Assembly (NCBI GenBank): GCA_963837655.1
Contig: CAWIOK010000021.1
Location: 496,001-560,000 of the forward strand
Reading direction: 5' to 3'
Length of the DNA: 64,000 nucleotides
Source of the DNA: CAVVSD01 sp963837655
GTDB lineage: Bacteria; Actinomycetota; Thermoleophilia; Solirubrobacterales; Solirubrobacteraceae
The notes beneath the pieces were generated by a model. That model worked only from the letters and a program-made list of their open reading frames with translations, did not search any database and had not been told where the DNA came from. The translations under genes were made by a program, and so were the position numbers. Positions 24,355 through 33,315 of this stretch are shown here, piece after piece. How positions within the stretch are numbered: position 1 is the first letter of the stretch; every line of letters starts with the position of its first letter.

Positions 24355-25449
24355 ATGCGCACAGAAGCAGCGGTCTCCCGCGACGGGACACCGCACCCGA
24401 TCATCGAGCCGGTCGAGCTGCAGGACCCGCAGGCGGGCGAGCTGCTGGTCCGCGTCGTGGCGGCCGGCGTGTGCCACACCGATCTGTCGGTGCACGGGGG
24501 CACCGGCCCCAAGCCGATCGTCCTCGGCCACGAGGGCGCGGGGATCGTCGAGGACGTGGGACCCGGGGTGACCGGGTTCGCCCCCGGCGACCACGTGATC
24601 ATGAGCGCCGCGAGCCACTGCGGCATGTGCGCGAGCTGCTTGCGCGGCGCCTACCCGTACTGCGTGGAGGGGCTGGCGCGCAACTTCGGCGGGTTGCGCG
24701 CCGACGGGACCAGCGGCCTGTCGCAGGACGGCACGCTCATCCACGGGCACTTCTTCGGTCAGTCCTCCTTCGCGCGCCACGCACTCGCCCAGGCCTCCTC
24801 GGCCGTCAAGGTCCCCGCCGATCTGCCGCTGGAGCTCCTCGCGCCGCTGGGGTGCGGCGTGCCGACCGGCGCGGGCTCCGTGCTCTACACGCTGGGCGTC
24901 CGTCCGAAGTCGTCGCTGGCCGTGTTCGGCACTGGCTCGGTCGGGCTCGGTGCGATCATGGCCGCGAAGGTCGCCGGAGCGACCACCATCGTCGCCGTCG
25001 ACGTCGTTCCCTCGCGGCTCGAGCTCGCCCTCGAGCTCGGCGCCACGGACGCCGTCGACGCGCGCGACGCCGATCCCGTGGAGGCGATCCGCGAGCTCAC
25101 CGTCGGCGGCGCCGGGTTCACCTTCAACACGACGCGCTCCGCCCGTGTCTACGACCAGATGGTCGCCGCGCTCGCGCCGCAGGGGACCGCGGGGTTCGTC
25201 GGGCCGCCGCAGGAGGACTGGGTCCCCGACCTCACGGCGGTCATGCACGGCGGGCACGCGATCATGGGGATCGTGCAGGGCGGCGTCGCCGCCGACGTGA
25301 TCGTCCCGTTCCTGATCGACCTGTACCGGCAGGGCCGCTTCCCGTTCGACCGGCTGATCCGCGACTACGCGTTCGAGGACATCGCCGACGCCTTCCACGA
25401 CTCCGAGTCGGGCGCGACGATCAAGCCGGTCCTGCGGATGAGCGACTGA
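24355..25449 (+). CDS. Zinc-dependent NAD alcohol dehydrogenase (aryl-alcohol type)
   Basis: 364 aa. Catalytic zinc ligands in AGVCHTDLSVH and VLGHEGAGIVEDVG; structural zinc set beginning CGMCASC, with PYC completing it; cofactor motif GTGSVGLGAIMAAK. Belongs to the aryl-alcohol/long-chain ADH branch. Start uncertain: in-frame ATGs at 24328, 24346 and 24355; 24355 fits the family N-terminus (RTEAAVSRDG) and leaves the operator outside the coding region. Followed 27 nt later by an MFS exporter, suggesting a MarR-controlled detoxification pair. Confidence 0.9.
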   Translation: MRTEAAVSRDGTPHPIIEPVELQDPQAGELLVRVVAAGVCHTDLSVHGGTGPKPIVLGHEGAGIVEDVGPGVTGFAPGDHVIMSAASHCGMCASCLRGAYPYCVEGLARNFGGLRADGTSGLSQDGTLIHGHFFGQSSFARHALAQASSAVKVPADLPLELLAPLGCGVPTGAGSVLYTLGVRPKSSLAVFGTGSVGLGAIMAAKVAGATTIVAVDVVPSRLELALELGATDAVDARDADPVEAIRELTVGGAGFTFNTTRSARVYDQMVAALAPQGTAGFVGPPQEDWVPDLTAVMHGGHAIMGIVQGGVAADVIVPFLIDLYRQGRFPFDRLIRDYAFEDIADAFHDSESGATIKPVLRMSD

Positions 25450-25476
25450 GGCGCACCGCTAGCGTCGTCGGGGCGA

Positions 25477-26928
25477 ATGTCCGCGCGCGATGACACCGAC
25501 AGCCTGCGCGAGCGAGCGTTCGTCCCGACGCTCGTCTACGTCGGGATGGTCGTGTCGATCATCTCCAGCCTCGGCGCGCCGCTCATCCCCTCGATCGCGC
25601 GCGACATGCACGCGAGCGTCTCCAGTGCGCAGTGGTCGCTGACCGCCACGCTGCTCGTCGGCGCGGTCGCGACGCCGATCGTCGGGCGCCTCGGGGACGG
25701 ACGCCACCGCCGCATCGTGACGCTGGGCTGCCTCGCGGTCGTCGCCGCCGGCGGCGCGCTCGCGGCGGTCGCGGGCAACCTGCCGCTGCTCATCGCGGGC
25801 CGCGCGATGCAGGGCGTCGGCCTGGCCCTCATGCCCCTCACGATGGCCGCGGCGCGCGACCACCTCTCCGACCGCCGCGCACCGAGCGTGATCGCACTGC
25901 TGTCCGTCGTCGCGGCGGTCGGCGTCGGACTCGGCTACCCGATCACCGGCTTCATCGCCGAGCACGCGAGCCTCGAGACCGCCTTCTGGGTGGGGACCGC
26001 GTTGACGGTCGTCGCGTTCATCGCGACCGCGCTGGTGCTGCCGGAGTCCTCGGACGCTGCCTACCGCGGTCGTCTGGACGTCGCAGGGGCGATCACGATC
26101 GCGATCGGCCTGGTGTGCCTGCTCATCGCCTTCGAGAAGGGGCCCGACTGGGGTTGGACTGCGCCCGGCACGCTCGGCCTCCTGGTGGTCGCCGCCGTCT
26201 TCCTGCTCCTCTTCGGCCTGCGCGAGCTGTCGACCTCGGACCCGCTCGTGGACCTGCGGCTCGTGCGCCACCGCGTCGTGCTCACGGCCAACGTCGTCGG
26301 GGGCGTGCTGGGCATGGCCATGTACATCGCCATCGCGCTGATGACGCAGTTCGCCCAGCTCTCGACGCCGAGCGGGTTCGGGCTCGGCGCGAGCGTGTTC
26401 ACCGCGGGGCTGACACTTGTGCCGCTCTCGGCCGGCAGCTTCGTCGCCAGCCGGTTCCTGCCAGCGCTGCAGGAGCGGCTGGGGCAGCGCGCGGTGCTCG
26501 CGGGGGGCTGCCTCGTGGTGGGCTCCGGCATGGCGTTCTTCGCCGCGACGGCCGAGACGCTGTGGCAGTCGCTCGTCGCGATGGGGATCATCGGGTTGGG
26601 CCTGGGGCTCACGTTCGCGGCGCTCCCCGGGCTGATCGTCGTCGCGATCCCGCGGAGCGAGACCGGCAGCGCGATGGGCTTCTACCAGGTGTCGCGCTAC
26701 GTCGGGTTCTCGATCGGGAGCGGCCTGAGCATCACCCTGGTGCGCGCGTTCGGCGACCCGATCTCCAGCGCGTACCGCACCACGTTCGTCGTCGCCGCCG
26801 CCATCTGCATCCTCGCCGCGGTCATCAGCTGGGTGCTACCCGGCAGCACGCCGCCGACCCACAGCCGCCGGGTGGAGCGCCTCGAGCAGGAGGAGGGCGT
26901 GGTCGCGTCGGCCGGCCTAGCCGACTAG
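25477..26928 (+). CDS. MFS drug/metabolite exporter (DHA2-like)
   Basis: 483 aa with about 14 hydrophobic helices. MFS motif A-like GRLGDGRHRR between TM2 and TM3, and motif C-like GVGLGYPITG in TM5, the drug:proton antiporter signature. Begins 27 nt after the alcohol dehydrogenase. Overlaps the convergent isomerase gene by 12 nt. Confidence 0.9.
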   Translation: MSARDDTDSLRERAFVPTLVYVGMVVSIISSLGAPLIPSIARDMHASVSSAQWSLTATLLVGAVATPIVGRLGDGRHRRIVTLGCLAVVAAGGALAAVAGNLPLLIAGRAMQGVGLALMPLTMAAARDHLSDRRAPSVIALLSVVAAVGVGLGYPITGFIAEHASLETAFWVGTALTVVAFIATALVLPESSDAAYRGRLDVAGAITIAIGLVCLLIAFEKGPDWGWTAPGTLGLLVVAAVFLLLFGLRELSTSDPLVDLRLVRHRVVLTANVVGGVLGMAMYIAIALMTQFAQLSTPSGFGLGASVFTAGLTLVPLSAGSFVASRFLPALQERLGQRAVLAGGCLVVGSGMAFFAATAETLWQSLVAMGIIGLGLGLTFAALPGLIVVAIPRSETGSAMGFYQVSRYVGFSIGSGLSITLVRAFGDPISSAYRTTFVVAAAICILAAVISWVLPGSTPPTHSRRVERLEQEEGVVASAGLAD

Positions 26929-27795
26929 CTCCTCCGCGGCGCCGATGCAGCCGAGGGTCGCGGCGCGTGCCCGTGCGAGCGCTTCGTCGACCGGCAGCGC
27001 CCGGTGGGCCTCGGAGATCATCTCGACGCCCCACAGCCCGCGCCAGCCGAGCTCGTGCATCGTCGCGACGAAGCCTGCGACGTCGAGATCGCCCTCGCCC
27101 GGCAGCATCCGCCGGTCGCAGGAGTCGTCCCACATCGAGCCGACGACCTGGGCCGCGGCGTCCTCCAGCTCGACGACGAAGAGCTGGTCGATCGCGACGC
27201 ACTCGCGCAGCTCCTGATCGGTTGCGCCGCTGCGCCGCGCGTGCCAGACGTCGACGCACAGTCCGCCGTGCGCGTTGCCGACATCGCGCACGACCTCGGC
27301 CGCGGCCCGCGTCGTCGAGAGGTGCGACATCGGCATCGACTCCAGCGCCACGCGGGTGCCGCGCTCGCCTGCTTCGGTGGCGAGCGCGTCGAACTCCGCG
27401 CGGAAGCGATCGGGATCCACCGGGTGGCCGCCCACCTCACCGCCGACCTTGATCGCTCGCGCGCCGAACGCCTCGGCCGCGTCGAACAGCAGCGCCCGCA
27501 GCTCGTCGGACGCCGCGCGGCGCTCGCCCTCGGTCCACCAGTCGGCGAGGAACTCGAGCTCGACGTGCCCGATGCCGTTGGAGTCGAACATCGCACGCAG
27601 GTCGGCGAGCGTCGACGTCTCCAGCGCACGCCGTAGGTCGGCGGGCCCGAGCCCGAACCCCTCCCACCCGGCCCGCGCGGTCGCCTCGATGCGCTCGCGC
27701 ACCGTGAGCGGGCTGGTGCCGTCGCCGCGAAGTGGTCGTGCGTCGCCCGCATGGGTCCAGCAGGTGGCCAGCAGCCCGCGGCTGATCTCGGTCAT
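26917..27795 (-). CDS. Sugar phosphate isomerase/epimerase-family TIM barrel
   Basis: 292 aa AP-endonuclease-2/xylose-isomerase-like barrel. Metal-binding acids recognisable in VELEFLADWW, IKVGGEVGGH, VALESMPMSH and LCVDVWH, a consistent set of Glu/Asp/His ligands. Family members isomerise keto sugars or inositol intermediates; which one is unknown. Converges with the MFS gene. Confidence 0.85.
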   Translation of the reverse strand: MTEISRGLLATCWTHAGDARPLRGDGTSPLTVRERIEATARAGWEGFGLGPADLRRALETSTLADLRAMFDSNGIGHVELEFLADWWTEGERRAASDELRALLFDAAEAFGARAIKVGGEVGGHPVDPDRFRAEFDALATEAGERGTRVALESMPMSHLSTTRAAAEVVRDVGNAHGGLCVDVWHARRSGATDQELRECVAIDQLFVVELEDAAAQVVGSMWDDSCDRRMLPGEGDLDVAGFVATMHELGWRGLWGVEMISEAHRALPVDEALARARAATLGCIGAAEELVG

Positions 27796-27844
27796 GGCAC
27801 CGGTTGTACACCCCAGCTGTCAGGGAGGCGCGGCTGCGAGCGAC

Positions 27845-28804
27845 CTAGGCCGCCGGAACGAAGGCCTCCAGCGCATCAGGGAGGCGGCGGACGGCGCCGG
27901 GCGGCATGCCCGTCTCGCGCTTGAAGGCCCGCGCGAACGCCGCCTCCGACCGATAGCCCAGCCTGCCGGCGAGCTCGCCCACCGTGGCGTGCTCGTCGCG
28001 CAGCGCTGCCACCGCGACCTGCATGCGCCAGCGCGTGACGTAGGCGATCGCGGGCTCGCCGACCAGCGCGGTGAACCGCGCGGCGAACGCCGACCGCGAC
28101 ATCGCGAGCTCGCGGGCGAGCGACTCGACGGTCCAGTCGCGCGCCGGGTCGCGGTGGATGAGCGCGATCGCACGCCCGATCTGCTCGTCGCGCAGCGCGC
28201 CGAGCCAACCCGTGTGCGCGCCCGCGTCGGTCTCCATCCACGCGCGCAGCGCCTGGATGATCAGGATGTCGGCCAGCCGGGTGATGACCGCCTCACCGCC
28301 CAGCCGCGGCTCGCGGGCCTCGGCGGCGAGCAGCGACAGCGCCGCCTGGAGGCGCTCGACGCCCTCCAGGTGCAGGATCTCGGGCAGCGCCCCGACGAAG
28401 GATGCGGCCGCCGGATGGCCGAAGCGGACGGCGCCGCAGACCAGGGTCGTCGCCGGCCCGTCGCCGCCCAGCCGCAGGACCTCGTAGTGCTCGCTGAGCT
28501 GCTTGCGGGGCACCGCGAGGATGCTCGGCGCCGGAGCGCCGGCCTCGCTGCGCAGGACGTGCCCCTCCCCGCGCGGCACGAGGGCGATCTCGCCCGGGCC
28601 GAGCGTCCGGACGGTCCCGCCCGCCTCCAGCCGGAGCGACCCGGTCGTCACGACGTGGAACCAGAGGTAGCCGGGCAGCGCCGGGAGCTCGAGCCCCCAC
28701 GGCGCCCTGAGCTCCGAGCGGCAGTAGAAGGCGCCGTCCATGCGCAGGAGGTGCAGTGCCTCGCCGAGCGGATCGGTGCGCAGCACGGGGATGGGACCGT
28801 CCAT
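27845..28804 (-). CDS. AraC-family regulator with cupin_6 sensor domain
   Basis: 319 aa. N-terminal half is the cupin_6 domain of the CaiA/AraC branch (FYCRSELRAPWG, LVPRGEGHVLRS). Residues about 205-310 contain two HTH motifs (WTVESLARELAMSRSAFAAR; VGELAGRLGYRSEAAFARAF). Divergent from the 42-aa ORF/DUF1772 gene, which it may control. Confidence 0.9.
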   Translation of the reverse strand: MDGPIPVLRTDPLGEALHLLRMDGAFYCRSELRAPWGLELPALPGYLWFHVVTTGSLRLEAGGTVRTLGPGEIALVPRGEGHVLRSEAGAPAPSILAVPRKQLSEHYEVLRLGGDGPATTLVCGAVRFGHPAAASFVGALPEILHLEGVERLQAALSLLAAEAREPRLGGEAVITRLADILIIQALRAWMETDAGAHTGWLGALRDEQIGRAIALIHRDPARDWTVESLARELAMSRSAFAARFTALVGEPAIAYVTRWRMQVAVAALRDEHATVGELAGRLGYRSEAAFARAFKRETGMPPGAVRRLPDALEAFVPAA

Positions 28805-28906
28805 GCGGCCTACCGTATCGCCCGTCCCGGGACGGTGGACGATCGGGCATGGATCGCGGCTGTCCGGTCATGGCGCATCCGCGGGACGCCACGCACACTG
28901 GACGAC

Positions 28907-29035
28907 ATGCACAGCACAACCTCCCACGACACGGTGCCCGTCAGCGGCGGGACCGGCAGGAACGGCTGCAGCCGGTGCGCGCGGAACCTGGCCGAGGACG
29001 CGCTCGCGCCCGACGTCGGGGAGGCCCTCCGATGA
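28907..29035 (+). CDS. Possible 42-aa protein with a CxxC pair
   Basis: Short frame whose TGA overlaps the ATG of the DUF1772 gene (ATGA). Its sequence centres on NGCSRCARNLAED, a possible metal or disulfide pair. No clear ribosome binding site and no recognised family. Position between a divergent AraC regulator and DUF1772 would suit a leader or coupled small protein. Confidence 0.35.
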   Translation: MHSTTSHDTVPVSGGTGRNGCSRCARNLAEDALAPDVGEALR

Positions 29036-29514
29036 GCGGAGCGGTCGCCGCGCTCGTCCTCCTCGGCGCGGTCGGCGCCGCCTGCAACGGCGGTGTGCTG
29101 TTCGCCTTCTCGGCGTTCGTCATGCCGGCCCTGCAGCGACTGCCGACGACGCAGGGCGTGGCGGCGATGCAGTCCATCAACGTCACTGCGGTGCGGGCGC
29201 CGTTCATGCTCGTGTTCGCCGGGACCGCGCTGGTCTGCGTCGCCCTGATCGTCGTCGCGCTCCGCGCGCTGGACGAGCCCTACGCCCCGTGGCTCATCGC
29301 GGGCGCCGCCCTGTACCTCGTGGGCGTGGTCGGCCTGACGGTGGCGTTCCACGTGCCCCGCAACGACGCGCTCGCCGCGCTGCCCCCGGACGCTCCGGGC
29401 ACGGCCGCCGCGTGGACGACGTACCTGTCGGAGTGGACCGGGGCCAACCACGTCCGCGCCGCGGCCGGCCTGCTCGGGTCGGCGGCGCTGGGGATCGCGG
29501 TGCGGGTGGCCTAG
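29032..29514 (+). CDS. DUF1772 (anthrone oxygenase-like) membrane protein
   Basis: 160 aa, four membrane helices. Family hallmarks: NGGVLFAFSAFVMPALQRLP at the N-terminus, FHVPRNDALAAL in the middle and WTGANHVRAAAGL near the C-terminus. Fungal relatives are cofactor-free anthrone oxygenases; bacterial roles are unknown. Divergent AraC regulator upstream. The 3' end overlaps the convergent class II HDAC gene by 4 nt. Confidence 0.85.
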   Translation: MSGAVAALVLLGAVGAACNGGVLFAFSAFVMPALQRLPTTQGVAAMQSINVTAVRAPFMLVFAGTALVCVALIVVALRALDEPYAPWLIAGAALYLVGVVGLTVAFHVPRNDALAALPPDAPGTAAAWTTYLSEWTGANHVRAAAGLLGSAALGIAVRVA

Positions 29515-30602
29515 GCGGGCACCCGCTCGACGAGCGCGGCGGCACGCTGCACCGCCGCCTCCTGGTGCGGCTGCAGCGCCTCGGCCGGACCGCGCTGCAG
29601 TACGCCCAGGTACGGGTCGGCGCAGTCGGTGCGGATGCCGGAGAGCTCCTCGACGATCGCCAGGCCGCAGAACGGCACGTAGGCGGGGTCGTAGCCGCCC
29701 TCGTGGCACATCGCGAGCCTCCCGCCGGACACGTCGAGGAGCATCCGCGTCATCGCGCGGTAGGCCTCGCTGTGGAGCATCATCCGCGCGAGCGGGTCGA
29801 AGCCCGCGGCGTCCAGCCCCGACGCCACGACGACGAGGTCGGGCGCGAACCTGGCGATGGCGGGGACGACGACCCGCTCCATCGCCGCCCGGTAGGCGCC
29901 CCAGCCCGAGCCGGCGGGGAGCGGGACGTTCAGCGCGGCGCCCGCACCGTCGCCGTCGCCGTTCTCGCTCGTGTGGCCGGAGTCCGGCGGCAGCCAGTCG
30001 TCCTGGTGCAGCGAGATGGTGAGCACGGACGGTTCGGTGGAGAACGCGACCTGCGTGCCGTTGCCGTGATGGACATCCCAGTCGACGACCGCGACGCGGC
30101 CGAGGTCGTGCTCCTCGCGCGCGCGCAGGATGGCGAGCGCCACGTTGCCGAACACGCACATCCCGATGCCGAGGTCGGGCAGCGCGTGGTGGCCTGGCGG
30201 GCGCGTGAGCGCGTAGGCGTTGGCGACCTCCCCGCGCAGCACCGCGTCCACCGCGCGGTACGCGGCGCCCGCCGACAGCAGGGCGATCTCGTAGGAGCCG
30301 CGGCCGATCTGCGTGTCGATCCCCGCCTCGCCGCCGTTCTCGGCGCTCAGCCGCCGGATGCGCTCGACGTAGGCCTCGGTGTGGTAGCGCAGGAGATCGG
30401 CCTCGGTCGCCGGCTGCGGCTGCAGCCGCTGCAGCTGCGACGCCAGCCCGGTGCGCTCCACGAGCGACCAGAACCGGCGCTTCGTCGCGGGGGACTCCAC
30501 GTGCGGCATCGGCTCGACGTAGCCGCCGGACGGCACGAAGTGCGCCGCCATGCCGGTGTCGTGCCAGAACAGCAGCTCGTCGACGACCCAGCCGGTGCTC
30601 AT
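29511..30602 (-). CDS. Class II histone deacetylase-like amidohydrolase
   Basis: 363 aa. HDAC signatures: PPGHHALPDLG (tandem His), VVDWDVHHGNGTQ (metal Asp-His), SGLDAAGFDPLARM (second metal Asp) and CHEGGYDPAYV. Closer to class II HDAC/acetylpolyamine amidohydrolases than the 10818 gene. Start overlaps the HD-domain stop (ATGA); last gene of a three-gene operon. Confidence 0.9.
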   Translation of the reverse strand: MSTGWVVDELLFWHDTGMAAHFVPSGGYVEPMPHVESPATKRRFWSLVERTGLASQLQRLQPQPATEADLLRYHTEAYVERIRRLSAENGGEAGIDTQIGRGSYEIALLSAGAAYRAVDAVLRGEVANAYALTRPPGHHALPDLGIGMCVFGNVALAILRAREEHDLGRVAVVDWDVHHGNGTQVAFSTEPSVLTISLHQDDWLPPDSGHTSENGDGDGAGAALNVPLPAGSGWGAYRAAMERVVVPAIARFAPDLVVVASGLDAAGFDPLARMMLHSEAYRAMTRMLLDVSGGRLAMCHEGGYDPAYVPFCGLAIVEELSGIRTDCADPYLGVLQRGPAEALQPHQEAAVQRAAALVERVPA

Positions 30603-31225
30603 CGGGCGCCCACCGGGTTGGCGTGGAAGATCTCGACGAAGTCGGGGGAGAGGTGCCCCTCGCAGCGGTCGCGGCCGACGCCGTCCATCCAGTTGAACAG
30701 GCTGACGTGCGGGTTCGCGCGCACATGCTCGGCCACCAGGTCCAGGAAGTCGTCATCGAAGCCCGCGCGCGGCGCGATCGCGAGCACCGCGTCGAGCTCG
30801 GCGGGCTCGATCTCCTCCGCCCAGCGACCCACGACGTCGACGCTGATGCCCATGTGCGCCAGCGCGACCTCCGGGCCCTTGTGCTCGGCGATGCCGACGC
30901 TCGTGTGCAGGGCGATCAGGTCCCAGACGATCTCGGCGCGGGCCGCGTCCAGACCACGCGCCGTGAGCTCGTCACGCGCGACGTTCGCCCCGGTGACCTC
31001 GAAGCGGATCGGATCGCGCAGCCCGTGCACGAGCCCGATGTCGTGCATGATCGTGCCGAGGTAGAGCACCTCCGCGTCGTGCGCGACGCCGTGGCGCTCG
31101 GCGAGCAGCGCCGCGAAGTGCCACGAGCGGAGGCAGTGGTTGAACAGGTGCTCCGGACCCGCCGCACGGACGAGCTCCGTGGCGTCGCGGCACAGCCCGG
31201 TGTCGGGCATCCGTCCCGTGCTCAT
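30599..31225 (-). CDS. HD-domain phosphohydrolase-like protein
   Basis: 208 aa. Metal-binding HD pattern: FNHCLRSWHFA, then YLGTIMHDIGLVHG (HD doublet) and the downstream Asp in WDLIALHTSVG, as in HD hydrolases acting on nucleotides or cyanamide-like substrates. Coupled at both ends: its start overlaps the upstream gene and its stop overlaps the HDAC start, each by 4 nt. Substrate unknown. Confidence 0.85.
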   Translation of the reverse strand: MSTGRMPDTGLCRDATELVRAAGPEHLFNHCLRSWHFAALLAERHGVAHDAEVLYLGTIMHDIGLVHGLRDPIRFEVTGANVARDELTARGLDAARAEIVWDLIALHTSVGIAEHKGPEVALAHMGISVDVVGRWAEEIEPAELDAVLAIAPRAGFDDDFLDLVAEHVRANPHVSLFNWMDGVGRDRCEGHLSPDFVEIFHANPVGAR

Positions 31226-31569
31226 CCCGAGTGCGCCTGCAGCGCGATGTGGTGACCCAGTACCGCCTCTGGCGGGCCGGCCTCGCCGCCGAAGTCCAGC
31301 TGGTCGAAGTACTCGTACCAGCCGGCCTGCGCGATCGCGGCGCGCAGCGCGTCGCACCCCTCGCGGGACGAGCACTCCCAGACGGCGAACGCGACGTGCT
31401 CGCTGCCGCGCGACGCCTCGTCGACGAGCCCCCAGCCAAGCGACGTGACACCCCGGGCGGCGAGGGCCGCCATGCCTTCGCCCACGCCGCCGACGTAGGC
31501 CGCGCGCTCGTCGGGGGTCAGAGCCAGCCAGGCGGGCTTCGGGGTCCACGCTTCGATCATGAGGTACAT
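31222..31569 (-). CDS. Small alpha/beta-barrel protein (DUF6616-like)
   Basis: 115 aa beginning YLMIEAWTPKPAWLAL, followed by a predicted ferredoxin-like alpha/beta pattern (HVAFAVWECSSREGCDALRAA; WYEYFDQLDFGGE). Similar to short uncharacterised dimeric barrel proteins; the DUF number is my best guess. First gene of the HD/HDAC operon. Confidence 0.65.
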   Translation of the reverse strand: MYLMIEAWTPKPAWLALTPDERAAYVGGVGEGMAALAARGVTSLGWGLVDEASRGSEHVAFAVWECSSREGCDALRAAIAQAGWYEYFDQLDFGGEAGPPEAVLGHHIALQAHSG

Positions 31570-31652
31570 GGCCGCAATGCTCGCGCCGCGGCGTGCGGGC
31601 CGCCAGTACCCGAACGTGGACTTCGGCGGCTCCTCGCGCGAAGCTGTGCGGC

Positions 31653-32327
31653 GTGCTCGGCATCATCGCGACACGGCTCGCGGACGCGCCGACCGTCGAC
31701 GACGTGCTCGACACGACGGTCGGCCTCGCGTCGCGCGCCGTGTCCTCACGGGGGCAGGCCGTGTACCTGCTCGACGGCGACCTGCAGCCGACCCGCACCG
31801 TCGCCCGCGACCTGCCCGAACGGTTCCTGGGCGAGTACGAGCGCTTCGGCCGCGCCGACGACCCGCTCATGGACCACCTCGTCCGGCGCCGGACGGTGGT
31901 GACCGAGCGCGACTCGGGCACCGAGCCGACCGTCTGCGCGAAGTGGGGCATGGGGCGGATCCTCATCGTGCCGCTGTTCGCCGCCCACGGCGTGGCGGGA
32001 TCGCTGAACCTCGTGCGCCCGGAGGGTGCGCCCGCGTTCACCGCGCAGGACCAGCTCACCGCGCTCGCGCTGTCGGCGCAGGCGTCGGTGGCCCTTGCCC
32101 GCTGCGAGGGGACGCCGGTCACGCCGGAGGCGGCGGGGCTGACGCCCCGCGAGCGAGAGCTGCTGCGCCTGCTCGGCCAGGGACTGCGCAACCGCGAGAT
32201 CGCCCAGCGGCGCGGGGTCAGCGAGCACGCCGTGCACCAGGCACTGAAGCGGCTGTACCGCAAGCTCGGGGTCCACTCGCGCGCCGCCGCGGTCGCCGGC
32301 GCGCAGTCGATCGCGCCGGAGGGCTAG
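31653..32327 (+). CDS. GAF-LuxR transcriptional regulator
   Basis: 224 aa. A GAF-like sensor fold occupies residues about 1-150 (ILIVPLFAAHGVAGSLNLVR), followed by a LuxR/GerE HTH (LTPRERELLRLLGQGLRNRE, HQALKRLYRKLGVHSRAAAV). GTG start at 31653, divergent from the HD/HDAC operon, 83 nt apart. The stop overlaps the next start (TAGTG). Confidence 0.8.
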   Translation: MLGIIATRLADAPTVDDVLDTTVGLASRAVSSRGQAVYLLDGDLQPTRTVARDLPERFLGEYERFGRADDPLMDHLVRRRTVVTERDSGTEPTVCAKWGMGRILIVPLFAAHGVAGSLNLVRPEGAPAFTAQDQLTALALSAQASVALARCEGTPVTPEAAGLTPRERELLRLLGQGLRNREIAQRRGVSEHAVHQALKRLYRKLGVHSRAAAVAGAQSIAPEG

Positions 32328-33130
32328 TGGCGACCGCGAAGGTCCAGCCGCCGATGGCCACCTGCGTCGACGTCGGCCCGTCGGGTCTCGTGCGCGCCGC
32401 GAACTTCGTCGTCGCCTACACGCGTGTGGAGGCGGGCACGGTCCTGGAGCGTCGCGGGCACGCCGACGAGCACCTGGCGTTCCTGTACGACGCGGGCGCG
32501 GACGTCTCGGCCGGGGCCGAGGGGCTCCAGGCCGACGCGGGCACCCTCGTCATCCTGCCGCCGGGCGACAGCCGGATCGTGGCGCGCGGCACCGGCCAGA
32601 TCGCCCGCGTCTTCACTGCGCGCAACCAGGACCTCGCGGAGGCCGCCGTCAACGCCACCACCTACGCCGAGCGCCCGCCCGCGGTCGCCGCGCTGGGGAG
32701 CGCACCGGTCCCCGTGGGCGGCCACCGTCTCATGGCCCACCGGCTCGCCGACCACCCGGTGGACCAAGGCGGCTTCCGGGTCTTCCGGTCCGGCTCGCTG
32801 ATGATCAACCTCTTCGGCGCCCGCACCGCACGGCGTGATCCCACCGCGCTCACCCCGCACTGGCACGACGACCTCGAACAGGCGTCGCTGGTCCTCGAGG
32901 GCGCCTGGATCCACCATCTGCGCTACCCGTGGGTGCCGGACATGAGCTCCTGGCGCCCCGACGAGCACATCCGCTGCGGCGCCCCGTCCGTGACGATCAT
33001 CCCCGCCGGCGTCGAGCACACCTCCCAGGACCTGGGCGAGGGGACGTCGCTGCTCGTGGACGTCTTCGGCCCGCCCCGGCAGGACTTCATCGAGCGGGGC
33101 CTCGTGCTCAACCAGGCCGACTACGTGTAA
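32327..33130 (+). CDS. Cupin-fold protein coupled to the GAF-LuxR regulator
   Basis: 267 aa bicupin-like protein: two beta-rich repeats (about 15-115 and 140-260), the second with HWHDDLEQASLVLEGAWIHH and PAGVEHTSQDLG resembling cupin metal-binding motifs 1 and 2. Function not assigned. GTG start overlapping the regulator stop by 1 nt implies co-translation. An alternative ATG lies at 32354. Confidence 0.75.
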   Translation: MATAKVQPPMATCVDVGPSGLVRAANFVVAYTRVEAGTVLERRGHADEHLAFLYDAGADVSAGAEGLQADAGTLVILPPGDSRIVARGTGQIARVFTARNQDLAEAAVNATTYAERPPAVAALGSAPVPVGGHRLMAHRLADHPVDQGGFRVFRSGSLMINLFGARTARRDPTALTPHWHDDLEQASLVLEGAWIHHLRYPWVPDMSSWRPDEHIRCGAPSVTIIPAGVEHTSQDLGEGTSLLVDVFGPPRQDFIERGLVLNQADYV

Positions 33131-33315
33131 GCAGCGCTGTCACCCCGGCCGGGAGCGGTGCCCTTGTTCCGGCCCGCCACGCAACGGACCGGAAACTGAG
33201 TGCGAACGCGCCATGCCATCGCTGCTTGCCGTGCGTTCACACGGCCACCCGGATCGACTCTGATGATCGCAACGGCGCGACGCCGGCGATCCACCCGGGG
33301 GGGCACGCAATCGTG

